Positions 1 to 9,734 are shown, counted from the first letter of the stretch. The stretch is DNA of 64,000 nucleotides from Leeuwenhoekiella blandensis MED217 (GCF_000152985.1 NZ_CH672395.1:1425074-1489073); one strand, 5' to 3'. Notes: generated by a model not told the origin, from the letters alone. Translations and numbers: made by a program.

Positions 1-3000
1 ACGAAATACAAATATGACAAACGTATTTCCCTGTCGCCACACATTTTTAGACTACGTCCTGCGCCACACAGTAGAACGCCTATTGAGGCATATTCGCTCA
101 AAATAAAGCCGGAAAATCATTTTTTCAACTGGCAGCAAGATCCTTTTGGGAATTACCTTGCGCGCGTGGTTTTTCCTGAAAAAACAGACGAACTATCAAT
201 TGATGTTGAAATTATAGCCGACCTTAAAACGATCAATCCGTTTGATTTTTTTGTAGAAGATTCGGTGGAAGAATTTCCGTTTAAATATAAAGATTCCCTT
301 AAAAAAGAATTACTTCCTTACCTAGAAATAACAGACGACGGCCCGCTACTCAAGAAGTTTTTAAAAACTATTGATGTTTCAGAGCAGCTCACGATTTACT
401 TTTTAATCGGTCTTAATCGCCACATCAATGAGTACCTCAATTATACCGTGCGTATGGAACCCGGCGTACAATCTTGTGAAGAAACGCTGGAGAAAAAATT
501 AGGTTCTTGTCGTGATTTTGCCTGGTTATTGGTACAAAGTTTACGGCATTTAGGATTGGCAGCACGCTTTGTTTCGGGCTATTTGGTGCAGTTAAAATCT
601 GATGAAAAATCTCTAGATGGTCCATCTGGTCCTGAAGAAGATTTCACCGATTTACACGCTTGGGCAGAAGTCTATATTCCCGGAGCCGGCTGGATTGGTT
701 TGGATTCCACTTCAGGTTTATTGGCTGGGGAAGGACATATTCCGTTAGCCTGTACGCCTTCTTTTGAAAGCGCTGCGCCTGTTGTTGGTTTTTCTGATCC
801 TGCGGAAACGGAGTTTGAATTTGATAATTCGGTTACCCGAATATTCGAATCTCCGCGAGTTACCAAGCCCTATACAGAAGCACAATGGAACGCAATTTAT
901 GAGCTAGGGTTTGAGGTTGAAAAAGAATTGCAAGCAGGCGATGTGCGCCTTACGATGGGAGGGGAGCCGACTTTCGTTTCTATAGATGATATGGAATCAG
1001 ACCAGTGGAATACTGCTGCAGACGGTCCTGAAAAGCGAAAACTTTCTGAAGGACTTTCTAAACGCTTGCTGCATAAATTTGGTCAGGGTGGAATGTTTCA
1101 CCACGCACAAGGAAAATGGTATCCCGGCGAGCCTATTCCACGTTGGTCTATAGGTTTACATTGGCGTAAAGACGGCATTCCTATCTGGAAAGACGAGTCG
1201 CTTATGGCTTCTTTCAATGAGGAATATGATTTGCCGGAAGGAGTCACAAAGACTTTTCTGCAAGAATTGGCGCTTAATCTTGGGATCCGTTTAGAGTACA
1301 TTACTCCCGCCTATGAAGATGTATTTTATTTTATGTGGGAAGAGGGGAGACTTCCAGTAGATGTTGATCCCTTAAAAGGCGATGATGTAGCGACTTCTGT
1401 GCGCAATCGCCTCAATAAAGTTTTAGAACAAGGATTGGATAAGAAAATCGGTCACGTGATGCCGTTGGCCAATATTCAAGGAAAATGGGTTACGAGTCCG
1501 TGGCGTTTCCGTAGAAATCATCTTTTTCTCATTCCGGGGAATTCACCGGTAGGTTTGCGTTTACCGCTTAATTCGTTGATCGAAGAACCCGATGTACCCA
1601 CACAGCCCATTGCAGATCCTGATCTTTTTGACAAACGGAAGCCTTTTGGCCCATACGGTGAAGCTTTAGAAAAACGTAAAGCCGCTGAAAAACCTAAAAA
1701 GAAAAACGGGAAAGTTGATCATAATGCAGATAAGAAAGAAAAGAATCCGTTTGCACGCACCGCGATTTGTGCTGAAGTTCGGGATAAAAAACTTTATTTA
1801 TTTCTTCCGCCTTTAGACAATGCCGAAACTTTTATTGACTTAATGGCTTCTGTGGAAGCTGCAGCAAAAAAGCTCAATGTTCCTGTATTGATCGAAGGTT
1901 ATGAGCCGCCACGAGATAATCGTCTTGAGGTGTTGAAGGTAACGCCAGATCCCGGAGTTATTGAAGTGAATGTACATCCGGCGAAGAACTGGGACGAACT
2001 TACTAAAAATACGCTCACGTTGTATGAAGAGGCTAAAAAGAGCCGTTTGGGTACCGAAAAATTTATGCTCGACGGAAAACACACCGGCACCGGTGGTGGA
2101 AACCACGTGACCTTAGGCGGTGTCACTCCGGCTGATAGTCCGTTGTTGCGCCGACCAGATTTGTTGCGCAGCTTGCTTACGTTTTGGCAACATCACCCCG
2201 GACTTTCCTATTTATTTTCCGGGGGATTTATCGGTTCAACGAGTCAGGCGCCACGAGTTGATGAAGGTCGTCAGGAAAATTTATACGAACTGGAAATCGC
2301 ATTCAATCAAATTCCGGAGGATGAAGATGTACCGTTTTGGTTGACCGATCGATTATTCAGGCATTTACTTACTGATATTACCGGAAACACGCATCGCGCA
2401 GAGTTCTGTATCGATAAATTATATTCGCCAGATTCGTCTTCCGGAAGATTAGGAATTCTTGAATTACGCGCGTTTGATATGCCACCACACGCACAAATGA
2501 GTTTAATGCAAATGTTGCTCGTGCGCACACTGGTTTCCTGGTTTTGGAATGAACCTTACAAACATAAACTTACCCGTTGGGGCACACAGTTGCACGATAA
2601 ATTCCTGATGGAGCATTATGTGCGAGAAGATATTAAGGACATTGTTGAGCAGCTTAATGCGGCAGGATATCCATTCAAATTAGATTGGTTTGATCCGTTT
2701 TTTGAATTCCGTTTTCCTCTGTATGGTTTAGTTGATATCAAAGATATGCAGGTAGAATTGCGTGCCGCGATAGAACCTTGGAATGTACTGGGAGAAGAAA
2801 TGACCGGTGGCGGGACTTCGCGCTACGTAGACTCATCTCTAGAACGTGTTCAGATCAAAGTTTCAAACTTTAATGATGAGCGCTATGTGTTGACCTGCAA
2901 CGGCGTGAAAGTACAATTAAGCAATACCGGTGTCAAAGGAGAATATGTTGCCGGTGTACGTTATAAAGCTTGGCAACCGTGGTCTGCTTTGCACCCTACA

Positions 3001-3327
3001 ATTCCTGTAGATACACCATTGGTTTTTGATATTGTTGATTTGTGGAATCAGCGCTCTATTGGAGGTTGTACGTATTTTGTATCACACCCGGGTGGACGCA
3101 ATTATGAGACATATCCTATAAACAGCTTAGAAGCAGAATCTAGAAGAATCAATCGTTTTTGGGATATTGGTCATACGCAAGGCAATTTGGTTTATACTGA
3201 AAAAGAGCCCGATACCAAGCTTGCAGGCCGAACTTTAAAATCAACTTCTTCAGAAAAAACATTTAATTTTAAAGAAATTCCTGTAAATCCAGAATTCCCA
3301 CATTTACTAGATTTGCGAAAGAAATAA
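1..3327 (+). CDS. Transglutaminase-like / DUF2126 family protein (5' end cut by window edge)
   Basis: The frame is open to base 1, and its first 55 codons (with a SPHIFRLRPAPHSRTPIE stretch) match the usual N-terminal region of this family. The GTG at 166 is therefore not the start, and the true start lies left of the window. At least 1108 residues are visible. A papain-like transglutaminase domain comes first, with GSCRDFA (Cys codon at 508-510), LHAWAEV and GLDSTSG supplying a Cys-His-Asp triad. The large C-terminal DUF2126 part has a GTGGGNHVTLGG motif, which recalls metal/ATP-binding strands of glutamine-synthetase-like amidoligases. It is followed 18 nt later by the ATP-grasp/alpha-E gene and then a second transglutaminase. 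Such cassettes are predicted to form or cut amide bonds on peptides or proteins; the substrate is unknown. Cytoplasmic; no signal peptide is visible. Confidence 0.9.
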   Translation, partial: TKYKYDKRISLSPHIFRLRPAPHSRTPIEAYSLKIKPENHFFNWQQDPFGNYLARVVFPEKTDELSIDVEIIADLKTINPFDFFVEDSVEEFPFKYKDSLKKELLPYLEITDDGPLLKKFLKTIDVSEQLTIYFLIGLNRHINEYLNYTVRMEPGVQSCEETLEKKLGSCRDFAWLLVQSLRHLGLAARFVSGYLVQLKSDEKSLDGPSGPEEDFTDLHAWAEVYIPGAGWIGLDSTSGLLAGEGHIPLACTPSFESAAPVVGFSDPAETEFEFDNSVTRIFESPRVTKPYTEAQWNAIYELGFEVEKELQAGDVRLTMGGEPTFVSIDDMESDQWNTAADGPEKRKLSEGLSKRLLHKFGQGGMFHHAQGKWYPGEPIPRWSIGLHWRKDGIPIWKDESLMASFNEEYDLPEGVTKTFLQELALNLGIRLEYITPAYEDVFYFMWEEGRLPVDVDPLKGDDVATSVRNRLNKVLEQGLDKKIGHVMPLANIQGKWVTSPWRFRRNHLFLIPGNSPVGLRLPLNSLIEEPDVPTQPIADPDLFDKRKPFGPYGEALEKRKAAEKPKKKNGKVDHNADKKEKNPFARTAICAEVRDKKLYLFLPPLDNAETFIDLMASVEAAAKKLNVPVLIEGYEPPRDNRLEVLKVTPDPGVIEVNVHPAKNWDELTKNTLTLYEEAKKSRLGTEKFMLDGKHTGTGGGNHVTLGGVTPADSPLLRRPDLLRSLLTFWQHHPGLSYLFSGGFIGSTSQAPRVDEGRQENLYELEIAFNQIPEDEDVPFWLTDRLFRHLLTDITGNTHRAEFCIDKLYSPDSSSGRLGILELRAFDMPPHAQMSLMQMLLVRTLVSWFWNEPYKHKLTRWGTQLHDKFLMEHYVREDIKDIVEQLNAAGYPFKLDWFDPFFEFRFPLYGLVDIKDMQVELRAAIEPWNVLGEEMTGGGTSRYVDSSLERVQIKVSNFNDERYVLTCNGVKVQLSNTGVKGEYVAGVRYKAWQPWSALHPTIPVDTPLVFDIVDLWNQRSIGGCTYFVSHPGGRNYETYPINSLEAESRRINRFWDIGHTQGNLVYTEKEPDTKLAGRTLKSTSSEKTFNFKEIPVNPEFPHLLDLRKK

Positions 3328-3345
3328 TTATTTACAACCCTGAAT

Positions 3346-5910
3346 ATGACTGTGGCTACTAATGCTTGGTTTACCAAGTATTTTACAGATTATACCTACG
3401 ACGAGATGTTTACCCCAGATCTCAGCGTTAAGGAAGATTGGCAGGAGCTTTTAGAGAACTTTAAGCGCATAGGTATTGACGGCTTAACACAACGTCAAAA
3501 TGATATCAATTGGCTGCTGGAAGAAAACGGGGTTACGTATAATGTGTATAACGATCCCAACGGGCTTAATCGCCCTTGGAATCTTAATGTTGTTCCTTTT
3601 ATCCTTAAAGCGAACGAGTGGCAAAAAATTGAAAAAGGCCTTAAACAGCGCGCACACCTACTCGATCTTGTTCTTAAAGATATTTATGGCGAGCGTAAGT
3701 TGATCAAAGAAGGTATTGTACCTCACGAAGTGATCTATGGACATCGCGGATTCCTACGGCAATGTGATAAAATTCAGTATAAAATTGATAAGCATTTATT
3801 GCTGTATGCCGCAGATTTAGCTCGAGGTACCGATGGCAGAATGTGGGTGGTGAATGATCGTTCTCAAGCACCATCAGGAATGGGGTATGCTCTTGAAAAT
3901 CGCTCTACGGCAAACCGCGTTCTTGCCGATATTTTTGGCGAAATGAACATCAAGCGACTTTCAGAATTTTTTAAAGAATTCAACGAGCTGTTGCTTGAGG
4001 CTTCTCCCGATAAAGTTGAAAATCCCAACATTGTTATTCTTACTCCGGGCTCGCATAACGAGACTTATTTTGAACACGCCTATTTAGCTTCATTTCTAGG
4101 ATATCCTTTGGTTCAGGGGAATGACTTGGTCGTTCGCGACGGATTTCTGTTTATGAAATCGCTTAAAGGATTGAAGAAAGTACACGTGGTTTTGAGACGA
4201 GTGGATGATATTTTTACAGATCCACTTGAGTTACGTGAAGACTCTCATCTTGGTGTTGCGGGATTACTGGATGTAGTGCGTAGACAGAATGTAGCGGTGG
4301 TGAATCCCATAGGAAGTGGCGTTTTAGAAAACCCGGGGCTTATTCCTTTTATGCCGGCTATTTGCAAATATTTTTTAAAGGAAGATTTACAGTTGCCTCA
4401 AATTGCGAGTTGGTGGTGTGGTCAGGAGAAAGAGAAAGACTATGTGCTGAAGAATTTAGCAAACCTCGTCATTAAGCCGATTGATCGAACCAATCGCGAA
4501 CATATACATTTTGGATCTCAGATGTCTACCGAAGAGCTTGAAGCACTTCGGAAAGAAATTTTAAAGAAGCCTTATCATTTTGTTGCTCAGGAACGCATCA
4601 GTTTTTCTACAGCGCCCAACTATTCAAAAGGAACTTTTGAACCGCGTAATATGGTCGCTCGTACGTTTACCATTGCAGGAAAAAGTGGCTACAATGTGAT
4701 GCCGGGCGGATTGGTGCGTGTCGCTCCGGAACGTGGAAAACTAAGGGTTTCTAATCAACGTGGGGGAACCAGTAAAGATTTTTGGATCATTGGAGATCTT
4801 AAAAGTGAAGAGACGGCAAATTATAGTTGGAATCGCAGATCTGCCGTTTCGGTAAGCGGTCTTGATGATCTACCGAGTTTGACTGCGGAAAATTTATATT
4901 GGGCTGGTCGTTATGTGGGACGCACTTTAGTAAATGCACGTTTTTTACGAATGGTCTTAAAACAGATGAATGCTCCTGAAGCCGAATCTAATCAACAAAC
5001 CTGCTCGGTTAAAATGAATATCCTCTATAAGGCTGTTACCCAAATGACCGGTACCTATCCCGGCTTTATGGAGAAAAGTAAGAACGGCACCTACGCGATG
5101 GACAATCCGCTGAAAGAAATGATGGCGGTAGTTCTTGACCGAAATAAAATAGGAAGTCTAGCTAACTCAATGATGATGTTCAGCAATTCCTATTATTCCA
5201 TAAGGAATTTGTGGAGTAGTGATATGTGGCGGGTTTTTGAAAATATTCAAAAATTGTGGCGCAATCTGGAAAATGAAAAGCAGATCACCGTCAATAAAAT
5301 GATCAAAACCCTTAATCAATTGATTACGCGTTTGATTGCTTTTATGGGACTTATTGAAGAAAGCATTATGGTGGACCAAGGTTTATTGCTTTATTTTATT
5401 GGTCTTCAGTTAGAGCAAAGTATGCTTACAATAACCAAATGTCGCTCACTTTTGGTGATCAAGCAGTCTGGGCAAACAGAATATGAAGTGCTTGAGTCGT
5501 TGTTGAGCAGTCACGAAAGTTTAAATATTTATCGTTACAGCTACAGGTCTTACATACGCGTAGAACCTGTGATCAGCTTGTTGCTAATGGATTTGAAATA
5601 CCCGAGATCATTGGCTTTTCAGCTGGGAAGATTACAAAAAGATATAGCTCGTTTGCCACATTCTCAAAAGTCAGACGCCCTTATGGATTATGAGAAAAAA
5701 GTTTTTGAAGCATTTTCAAAATTACGTTTGGCAAGTTCCGAAGCACTCGCACAAACACAAGACGATCAAGGCAACATACGAGAGCATCTTGATGCACTTT
5801 TAGAAAGCTTAAGTGACTTATTATTTTCAGCCTCACAATCAATTTCAAATACTTACTTCAACCATACGTATAAGCAGAGTCAATTGGTTGATCAAAACTT
5901 TCCGCTCTAA
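3346..5910 (+). CDS. Circularly permuted ATP-grasp / alpha-E fusion protein
   Basis: An 854-residue protein. Residues about 75-480 resemble the circularly permuted ATP-grasp family (DUF404/DUF407), with RGTDGRMWVVNDRSQAPSGMGYALENR and NPIGSGVLENPGL-type segments. From about residue 510 (LPSLTAENLYWAGRYVGRT) to the end it matches the helical alpha-E family (DUF403). In many bacteria these are two adjacent genes; here they are one polypeptide. ATP-grasp enzymes make carboxylate-amine bonds through an acyl phosphate, and the role of alpha-E is not known. The start ATG lies 18 nt after the previous stop, and the stop shares one base with the next start (TAATG), so the three genes are probably translationally coupled. 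Iyer and Aravind predicted such sets to be peptide-tagging or modification systems. Confidence 0.88.
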   Translation: MTVATNAWFTKYFTDYTYDEMFTPDLSVKEDWQELLENFKRIGIDGLTQRQNDINWLLEENGVTYNVYNDPNGLNRPWNLNVVPFILKANEWQKIEKGLKQRAHLLDLVLKDIYGERKLIKEGIVPHEVIYGHRGFLRQCDKIQYKIDKHLLLYAADLARGTDGRMWVVNDRSQAPSGMGYALENRSTANRVLADIFGEMNIKRLSEFFKEFNELLLEASPDKVENPNIVILTPGSHNETYFEHAYLASFLGYPLVQGNDLVVRDGFLFMKSLKGLKKVHVVLRRVDDIFTDPLELREDSHLGVAGLLDVVRRQNVAVVNPIGSGVLENPGLIPFMPAICKYFLKEDLQLPQIASWWCGQEKEKDYVLKNLANLVIKPIDRTNREHIHFGSQMSTEELEALRKEILKKPYHFVAQERISFSTAPNYSKGTFEPRNMVARTFTIAGKSGYNVMPGGLVRVAPERGKLRVSNQRGGTSKDFWIIGDLKSEETANYSWNRRSAVSVSGLDDLPSLTAENLYWAGRYVGRTLVNARFLRMVLKQMNAPEAESNQQTCSVKMNILYKAVTQMTGTYPGFMEKSKNGTYAMDNPLKEMMAVVLDRNKIGSLANSMMMFSNSYYSIRNLWSSDMWRVFENIQKLWRNLENEKQITVNKMIKTLNQLITRLIAFMGLIEESIMVDQGLLLYFIGLQLEQSMLTITKCRSLLVIKQSGQTEYEVLESLLSSHESLNIYRYSYRSYIRVEPVISLLLMDLKYPRSLAFQLGRLQKDIARLPHSQKSDALMDYEKKVFEAFSKLRLASSEALAQTQDDQGNIREHLDALLESLSDLLFSASQSISNTYFNHTYKQSQLVDQNFPL

Positions 5911-6800
5911 TGCTATATTCGGTAACGCATACCACAAAGTACGATTATGATGCTCCTGTGAGCTATTGTCATAATATCGCTGTTTTAAAACCGCGACGCT
6001 CACTAGGGCAGGAGTTGCTAGAATACAAGATGGCGATTACACCCGAAGCCGATGAAGTCTCTGAGCGCGTTGATTTCTTCGGAAATTACATCACTCGTTT
6101 TTCCATTCAGAAAGAACATAGGCAGTTGAAAGTGACCACAACCAGCAAATTGCGCAGGGAATATGAGCAGTTTAAAACAGACTTTAGGTCAGATAAATGT
6201 ACACGTGTTACGCTAGATCAGGCCAAAGAAAATCTTTTAAAAACTGAAATTGAAATATTAGAGGCTAAGCAGTTTGTCTTAGATTCTATTTTTATCAATA
6301 AAACCGGTGAAGCGGTTGAAAAATATGCTCGCGAAAGCTTTAAATCCAATCGTTCAGTATTTGAAGCTGCCGAGGAATTGATGCAGCGTATTTATACTGA
6401 TTTTGATTTTGTTTCAGGGTTCACCAGTGTTTCTACGCCAATACATGAAGTGATGGAAGAACGTAAGGGCGTTTGTCAGGATTTTGCGCAAATCGCTATT
6501 GCGTGTATTCGATCTATAGGGCTGCCCGCACGTTACATCAGTGGATACATAGAAACCTTACCACCTCCGGGCCAAGAAAAATTAATTGGAGCCGATGCAT
6601 CTCATGCGTGGTTCTCTATTTTTATCCCGGGTTTTGGGTGGGTAGATTTTGATCCTACCAATAATCAAATCCCCGGCGACCAGCATCTGGTCGTAGGTTG
6701 GGGAAGAGATTATTATGATGTTCCTCCTTTAAAAGGAGTAGTTTATGGTAGTGGAAAAAGTCAACTTTCAGTCGAAGTTGATATTGCACGTGTTGTTTAA
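5910..6800 (+). CDS. Transglutaminase-like protein of the ATP-grasp cassette
   Basis: A 296-residue COG1305-type protein. The N-terminal 80 residues form the beta-rich bacterial transglutaminase N-domain (YSVTHTTKYDYDAPVS). The catalytic triad is visible as C189 (GVCQDFA), H232 (ASHAW) and D248 (DFDPT). The C-terminal GRDYYDVPPLKGVVYG motif is typical of the subfamily encoded beside ATP-grasp/alpha-E genes. It probably acts as a thiol peptidase or amide-exchange enzyme on the product of the ligases encoded upstream. The start overlaps the previous stop by one base. Its TAA overlaps the stop codon of the convergent GNAT gene (TTAA). Confidence 0.9.
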   Translation: MLYSVTHTTKYDYDAPVSYCHNIAVLKPRRSLGQELLEYKMAITPEADEVSERVDFFGNYITRFSIQKEHRQLKVTTTSKLRREYEQFKTDFRSDKCTRVTLDQAKENLLKTEIEILEAKQFVLDSIFINKTGEAVEKYARESFKSNRSVFEAAEELMQRIYTDFDFVSGFTSVSTPIHEVMEERKGVCQDFAQIAIACIRSIGLPARYISGYIETLPPPGQEKLIGADASHAWFSIFIPGFGWVDFDPTNNQIPGDQHLVVGWGRDYYDVPPLKGVVYGSGKSQLSVEVDIARVV

Positions 6801-7255
6801 ACAGCAGCAAGATATTTTAGGAAACACATACTGCCGCCTACGCCGCTGTATTGCCCATAATTAGGAATAACATCATATTCCCGTTTTTTGTAAAGTGCAA
6901 TTGCCGGCGGTTGAAAAATTCCGGTTTCAAGTACACACTTTGTGTAACCTATTTCACTTGCCCAGTTTTCTAAAGCTTCAAGAATAGCACTCGCATAACC
7001 GCGTTTGCGGTACAAAGGCTTGGTGTACATTCTTTTGATCTCTACGCTTTTAGGACCGTATTCCCTAAAGGAACCACAGGCTACCGGAATTCCACTGTCG
7101 TATGCGACAATGACATTTTTTATTCGGTCTAATGCATTAAATTGATTGTAAAATGCGTGATCAGCACCGTCTGTAACTTTGAGGGTTTGATCAAGTTCTT
7201 TTACCATTTTTAAGAAATCGGCATTTTTTGAGTCGGTACGTACAAGATTTAGCAT
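6797..7255 (-). CDS. GNAT family N-acetyltransferase
   Basis: A 152-residue GNAT-fold protein. The acetyl-CoA binding motif A appears as YRKRGYASAILEALENWA (R/Q-x-x-G-x-A/G), preceded by the IKRMYTKP strand and followed by the KCVLETGIFQPPAIALYKKREY strand-helix typical of motif B. The acceptor substrate cannot be told from sequence. It is convergent with the transglutaminase gene, and the two stop codons overlap (TTAA, 6797-6800), leaving no room for an intrinsic terminator between them. Confidence 0.85.
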   Translation of the reverse strand: MLNLVRTDSKNADFLKMVKELDQTLKVTDGADHAFYNQFNALDRIKNVIVAYDSGIPVACGSFREYGPKSVEIKRMYTKPLYRKRGYASAILEALENWASEIGYTKCVLETGIFQPPAIALYKKREYDVIPNYGQYSGVGGSMCFLKYLAAV

Positions 7256-7400
7256 ATTTCGTAAATGTGTTTGGTTGGTAGTTGAACTTGAAAGATACGG
7301 TTCTCTTGTACTTTTTAAAACTTTTGAAGGAAGTATTTGTTAGAGATTTTTTAACTAAAGTCTTTGTGCTGCCTAAATGCTGCTTGCCAAACAATAACGC

Positions 7401-7430
7401 AAAAAAATAGCCTGCCTTTTAAGACAGACT
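7401..7430 (-). terminator. Intrinsic terminator after the HMA-like gene
   Basis: Read on the minus strand, a stem of about 9-10 bp (AGTCTGTCTT with AAGGCAGGCT, two G.U pairs that are C.A mismatches on the other strand) is followed by seven T. The wobble pattern shows that it works only in the minus-strand transcript, downstream of the gene ending at 7487. Confidence 0.7.
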
Positions 7431-7486
7431 TTTTTAGTACTAAAAAATTATAGATACCACCATTGTAAATGGCATCCAGATCAAGT

Positions 7487-7705
7487 TTACTTTAAAGGTT
7501 CGAGTTCGCCAACGGCCAAACCCAAACTGTTGAGTTCATTTTTGATGCGCTCATAAACGCTTGGTTTTGCATAGTCGACCGCAATGATTTGTTCTTTGAG
7601 ATTGATCTCCAAAACACGCACTTCCATAATCCTATTGAGACATCTATTGATCACTTCTTGTGAACCTTTGAAGTTTTGATTTGCGATTTGGAGCGTAGCT
7701 TTCAT
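7487..7705 (-). CDS. Small HMA-fold-like protein without the CxxC metal site
   Basis: A 72-residue protein with the beta-alpha-beta-beta-alpha-beta pattern of heavy-metal-associated domains: MKATLQIANQ, then a helix, then VRVLEINLKEQIIAVDYAKP, a second helix, and LGLAVGE. Where copper chaperones have CxxC after the first strand, this protein has N-F-K-G-S, so thiol metal binding is unlikely. It may bind another ligand or a partner protein. It has its own terminator downstream and a perfect 14-bp palindrome about 120 bp upstream. The function is not known. Confidence 0.65.
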   Translation of the reverse strand: MKATLQIANQNFKGSQEVINRCLNRIMEVRVLEINLKEQIIAVDYAKPSVYERIKNELNSLGLAVGELEPLK

Positions 7706-7825
7706 AAGATTGTTGTGGTTTAGATCAGACTTGGGCTTTTAAAATTACAACAAGAATTTGTAGGAATTACTAATCAAAAGCTCAAAATCTACTGATTAAC
7801 AATATTTTAGTGTTAAATTTTTTAA

Positions 7826-7839
7826 CTAAACCGGTTTAG
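7826..7839. promoter_or_regulatory. Perfect 14-bp palindrome upstream of the HMA-like gene
   Basis: CTAAACCGGTTTAG is a perfect palindrome in AT-rich intergenic DNA, 121-134 bp before the HMA-like start and just beyond the end of the PH-domain gene. It may be an operator for an unknown regulator; this is pattern evidence only. Confidence 0.3.
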
Positions 7840-7870
7840 GGAATTTAAAAATGTATGTGTTTATTTTACA

Positions 7871-8248
7871 CTAAAGGATTTTTCCTGCTAAGTAGCGCTG
7901 TATAGCATAGACATCAATTTGCTTATTAAACTTCTTACTTACGCTAGGAACATTTTCGCTAGAGATCCAGATTTTCAATTCAGCATCTAAATCAAAAGTT
8001 CCGGCGGTTTCTAAAGAAAAGCGAGAAATATTCTTGTAAGGCAAACTTTTATATTCGGTTTTTCTTCCTGTAAGTCCTTGTTTATCTACAAGGATTAGCC
8101 GTTTAGAAGTAAAAATGAAGACGTCTCTGAGCAGCTGAAATCCAACTTCAATATGTTCTCTTTCTGTAAGCAAGCGATCGTATTTCTTGGTAAGGTCTTC
8201 TAAAGACATTTCGCTGGCATTCCCTAATATTCTATCAATGATACTCAT
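7871..8248 (-). CDS. Bacterial PH-domain protein
   Basis: A 125-residue protein. Residues about 25-120 resemble the bacterial PH (bPH_1) family: HIEVGFQLLRDVFIFTSKRLILVDKQGLTGRKTEYKSLPY followed by ISRFSLETAG and a final strand-helix. Such proteins are small cytoplasmic oligomers of unknown ligand. The start ATG is at 8248. A 15-bp palindrome (GCTTGTT-T-AACAAGC, 8311-8325) lies 63-77 bp upstream, and its core recurs before two other transcription units in this window. Confidence 0.8.
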   Translation of the reverse strand: MSIIDRILGNASEMSLEDLTKKYDRLLTEREHIEVGFQLLRDVFIFTSKRLILVDKQGLTGRKTEYKSLPYKNISRFSLETAGTFDLDAELKIWISSENVPSVSKKFNKQIDVYAIQRYLAGKIL

Positions 8249-8310
8249 GGTTCGTTTAAATTATGTTATCAGGAGTATAAGAAAGGCAGTCTGCAATCTC
8301 CTAGGGAATG

Positions 8311-8325
8311 GCTTGTTTAACAAGC
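8311..8325. promoter_or_regulatory. GCTTGTT-T-AACAAGC palindrome, putative operator
   Basis: A perfect inverted repeat of seven bases around one central T. The core TTGTTTAACAA also occurs at 53786-53796 and 60425-60435, again in promoter regions, so it is probably the site of one regulator. Confidence 0.4.
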
Positions 8326-8375
8326 ATTTAATAAAGCTTACTTAGTTTATACTAGTAACAAGTATTTACGCATAA

Positions 8376-8401
8376 AAAAAGCCCCCAAGAGGGAGCTTTT
8401 T
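8376..8401 (-). terminator. Intrinsic terminator after xylA
   Basis: Stem AAAAAGC/GCTTTTT plus CCC/GGG around a C.A mismatch, loop AAGA. T runs on both sides make it potentially bidirectional. It lies 23 nt past the xylA stop. Confidence 0.8.
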
Positions 8402-8423
8402 GAAGATTATTAGGAGACAATTA

Positions 8424-9734
8424 TTAGAAGGCGTTAGCCACTAAATGCTCGTAAAGTTCTTGTCTTCCGCTCAATGGGGTAGGCTCACCACTTTTTCTTC
8501 CTATTTCACTAAGTTGCTCAAGGCTTAAAGTACCGTTTTCAAACTTGGCTCCATTTCCGCCATCAAAAGAGGCGTACCGTTCTTTACGTAAGGTGCTATA
8601 TGATGTGTTTTGCAATAGATGATCTGCAGCGATCAGGCCACGTGCAAAGGTGTCCATCCCGGCGATGTGTGCTATAAATTTATCTTCAAGGTCAATCGAG
8701 TTGCGACGCACTTTGGCATCAAAATTTATTCCGCCGCCTTGAATACCACCGCCTTCAAGAATGACTAGCATGGCTTGTGTAACTTCAAAAACATCTATCG
8801 GGAACTGGTCTGTATCCCAGCCGTTTTGATAATCTCCGCGATTGGCATCGATACTTCCTAACATGCCTGCATCTACAGCAACTTGTAATTCGTGCTCAAA
8901 CGTATGACTTGCCAGAGTTGCATGATTCACTTCAATATTCAGTTTAAAGTCATCTTGCAAACCATATTTGTTGATGAAGCCAAGACTTGTTGCAGCATCA
9001 AAATCATATTGATGCTTGGTTGGTTCCATAGGTTTTGGCTCGATAAGGAAATTTCCTTTAAAACCTTGTTTGCGGGCATAATCTCTAGCCATGGTAAGAA
9101 ATTGTGCTAGGTGATCTTGCTCGCGTTTCATATTGGTATTCAAAAGACTCATATAGCCTTCACGACCACCCCAGAACACGTAGTTCTCACCACCCAATTC
9201 AAGTGTGGCATCTATGGCTATTTTCAATTGAGCGCCGGCATAGGCCACCACGTCAAAATTAGGGTTGGTTGCTGCGCCATTCATATAACGCGGATTACTA
9301 AAGAGGTTTGAAGTTCCCCATAAAAGCTTGATGCCGCTTTCTTGCTGTTTTGTTTTTGCATAGTCAACAACCGCTGCAATGCGCTTTTCAAATTTGGCGA
9401 GATCAGGCGTTTCATCTACAAGATCTACATCATGAAAACAATAATACGGCAAGCCCAGCTTGGTCATAAATTCAAAAGCTGCATCCATTTTATCTTTAGC
9501 ACGAGCCACAGGATCAGGATTGGCATCCCAGGCAAAAGTTTCGGTAGGAGCACCAAACGGATCTCCGCCTTTATTGTTGAGCGTATGCCAATAAGCCATC
9601 GCAAAGCGCATATGCTCTTTAAGTGTTTTTCCTGCGACTACTTTATTTTCATCGTAGTATTTAAAAGCAAGAGGATTATCGCTTTCTTTTCCCTCAAATT
9701 TGATCGGGTCTATGTTTTTAAAATAGGTGCTCAT
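8424..9734 (-). CDS. xylA: Xylose isomerase
   Basis: At 436 residues it has the usual length of group II xylose isomerases. Diagnostic segments are [12 protein letters not shown] (catalytic His), [25 protein letters not shown] and [19 protein letters not shown] (metal-binding Asp/Glu/His). It interconverts D-xylose and D-xylulose in the cytoplasm. It follows xylB with a one-base TAATG overlap, forming a xylB-xylA operon. A divergent NUDIX-type regulator lies beyond xylB. No xylose transporter is seen in this stretch. Confidence 0.97.
   Translation of the reverse strand: MSTYFKNIDPIKFEGKESDNPLAFKYYDENKVVAGKTLKEHMRFAMAYWHTLNNKGGDPFGAPTETFAWDANPDPVARAKDKMDAAFEFMTKLGLPYYCFHDVDLVDETPDLAKFEKRIAAVVDYAKTKQQESGIKLLWGTSNLFSNPRYMNGAATNPNFDVVAYAGAQLKIAIDATLELGGENYVFWGGREGYMSLLNTNMKREQDHLAQFLTMARDYARKQGFKGNFLIEPKPMEPTKHQYDFDAATSLGFINKYGLQDDFKLNIEVNHATLASHTFEHELQVAVDAGMLGSIDANRGDYQNGWDTDQFPIDVFEVTQAMLVILEGGGIQGGGINFDAKVRRNSIDLEDKFIAHIAGMDTFARGLIAADHLLQNTSYSTLRKERYASFDGGNGAKFENGTLSLEQLSEIGRKSGEPTPLSGRQELYEHLVANAF

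Noticed and set aside
166..168. GTG at 166 as start of the first gene
   Set aside because: The same frame is open to base 1 and encodes a stretch typical of the family N-terminus, so the gene is cut by the window edge.
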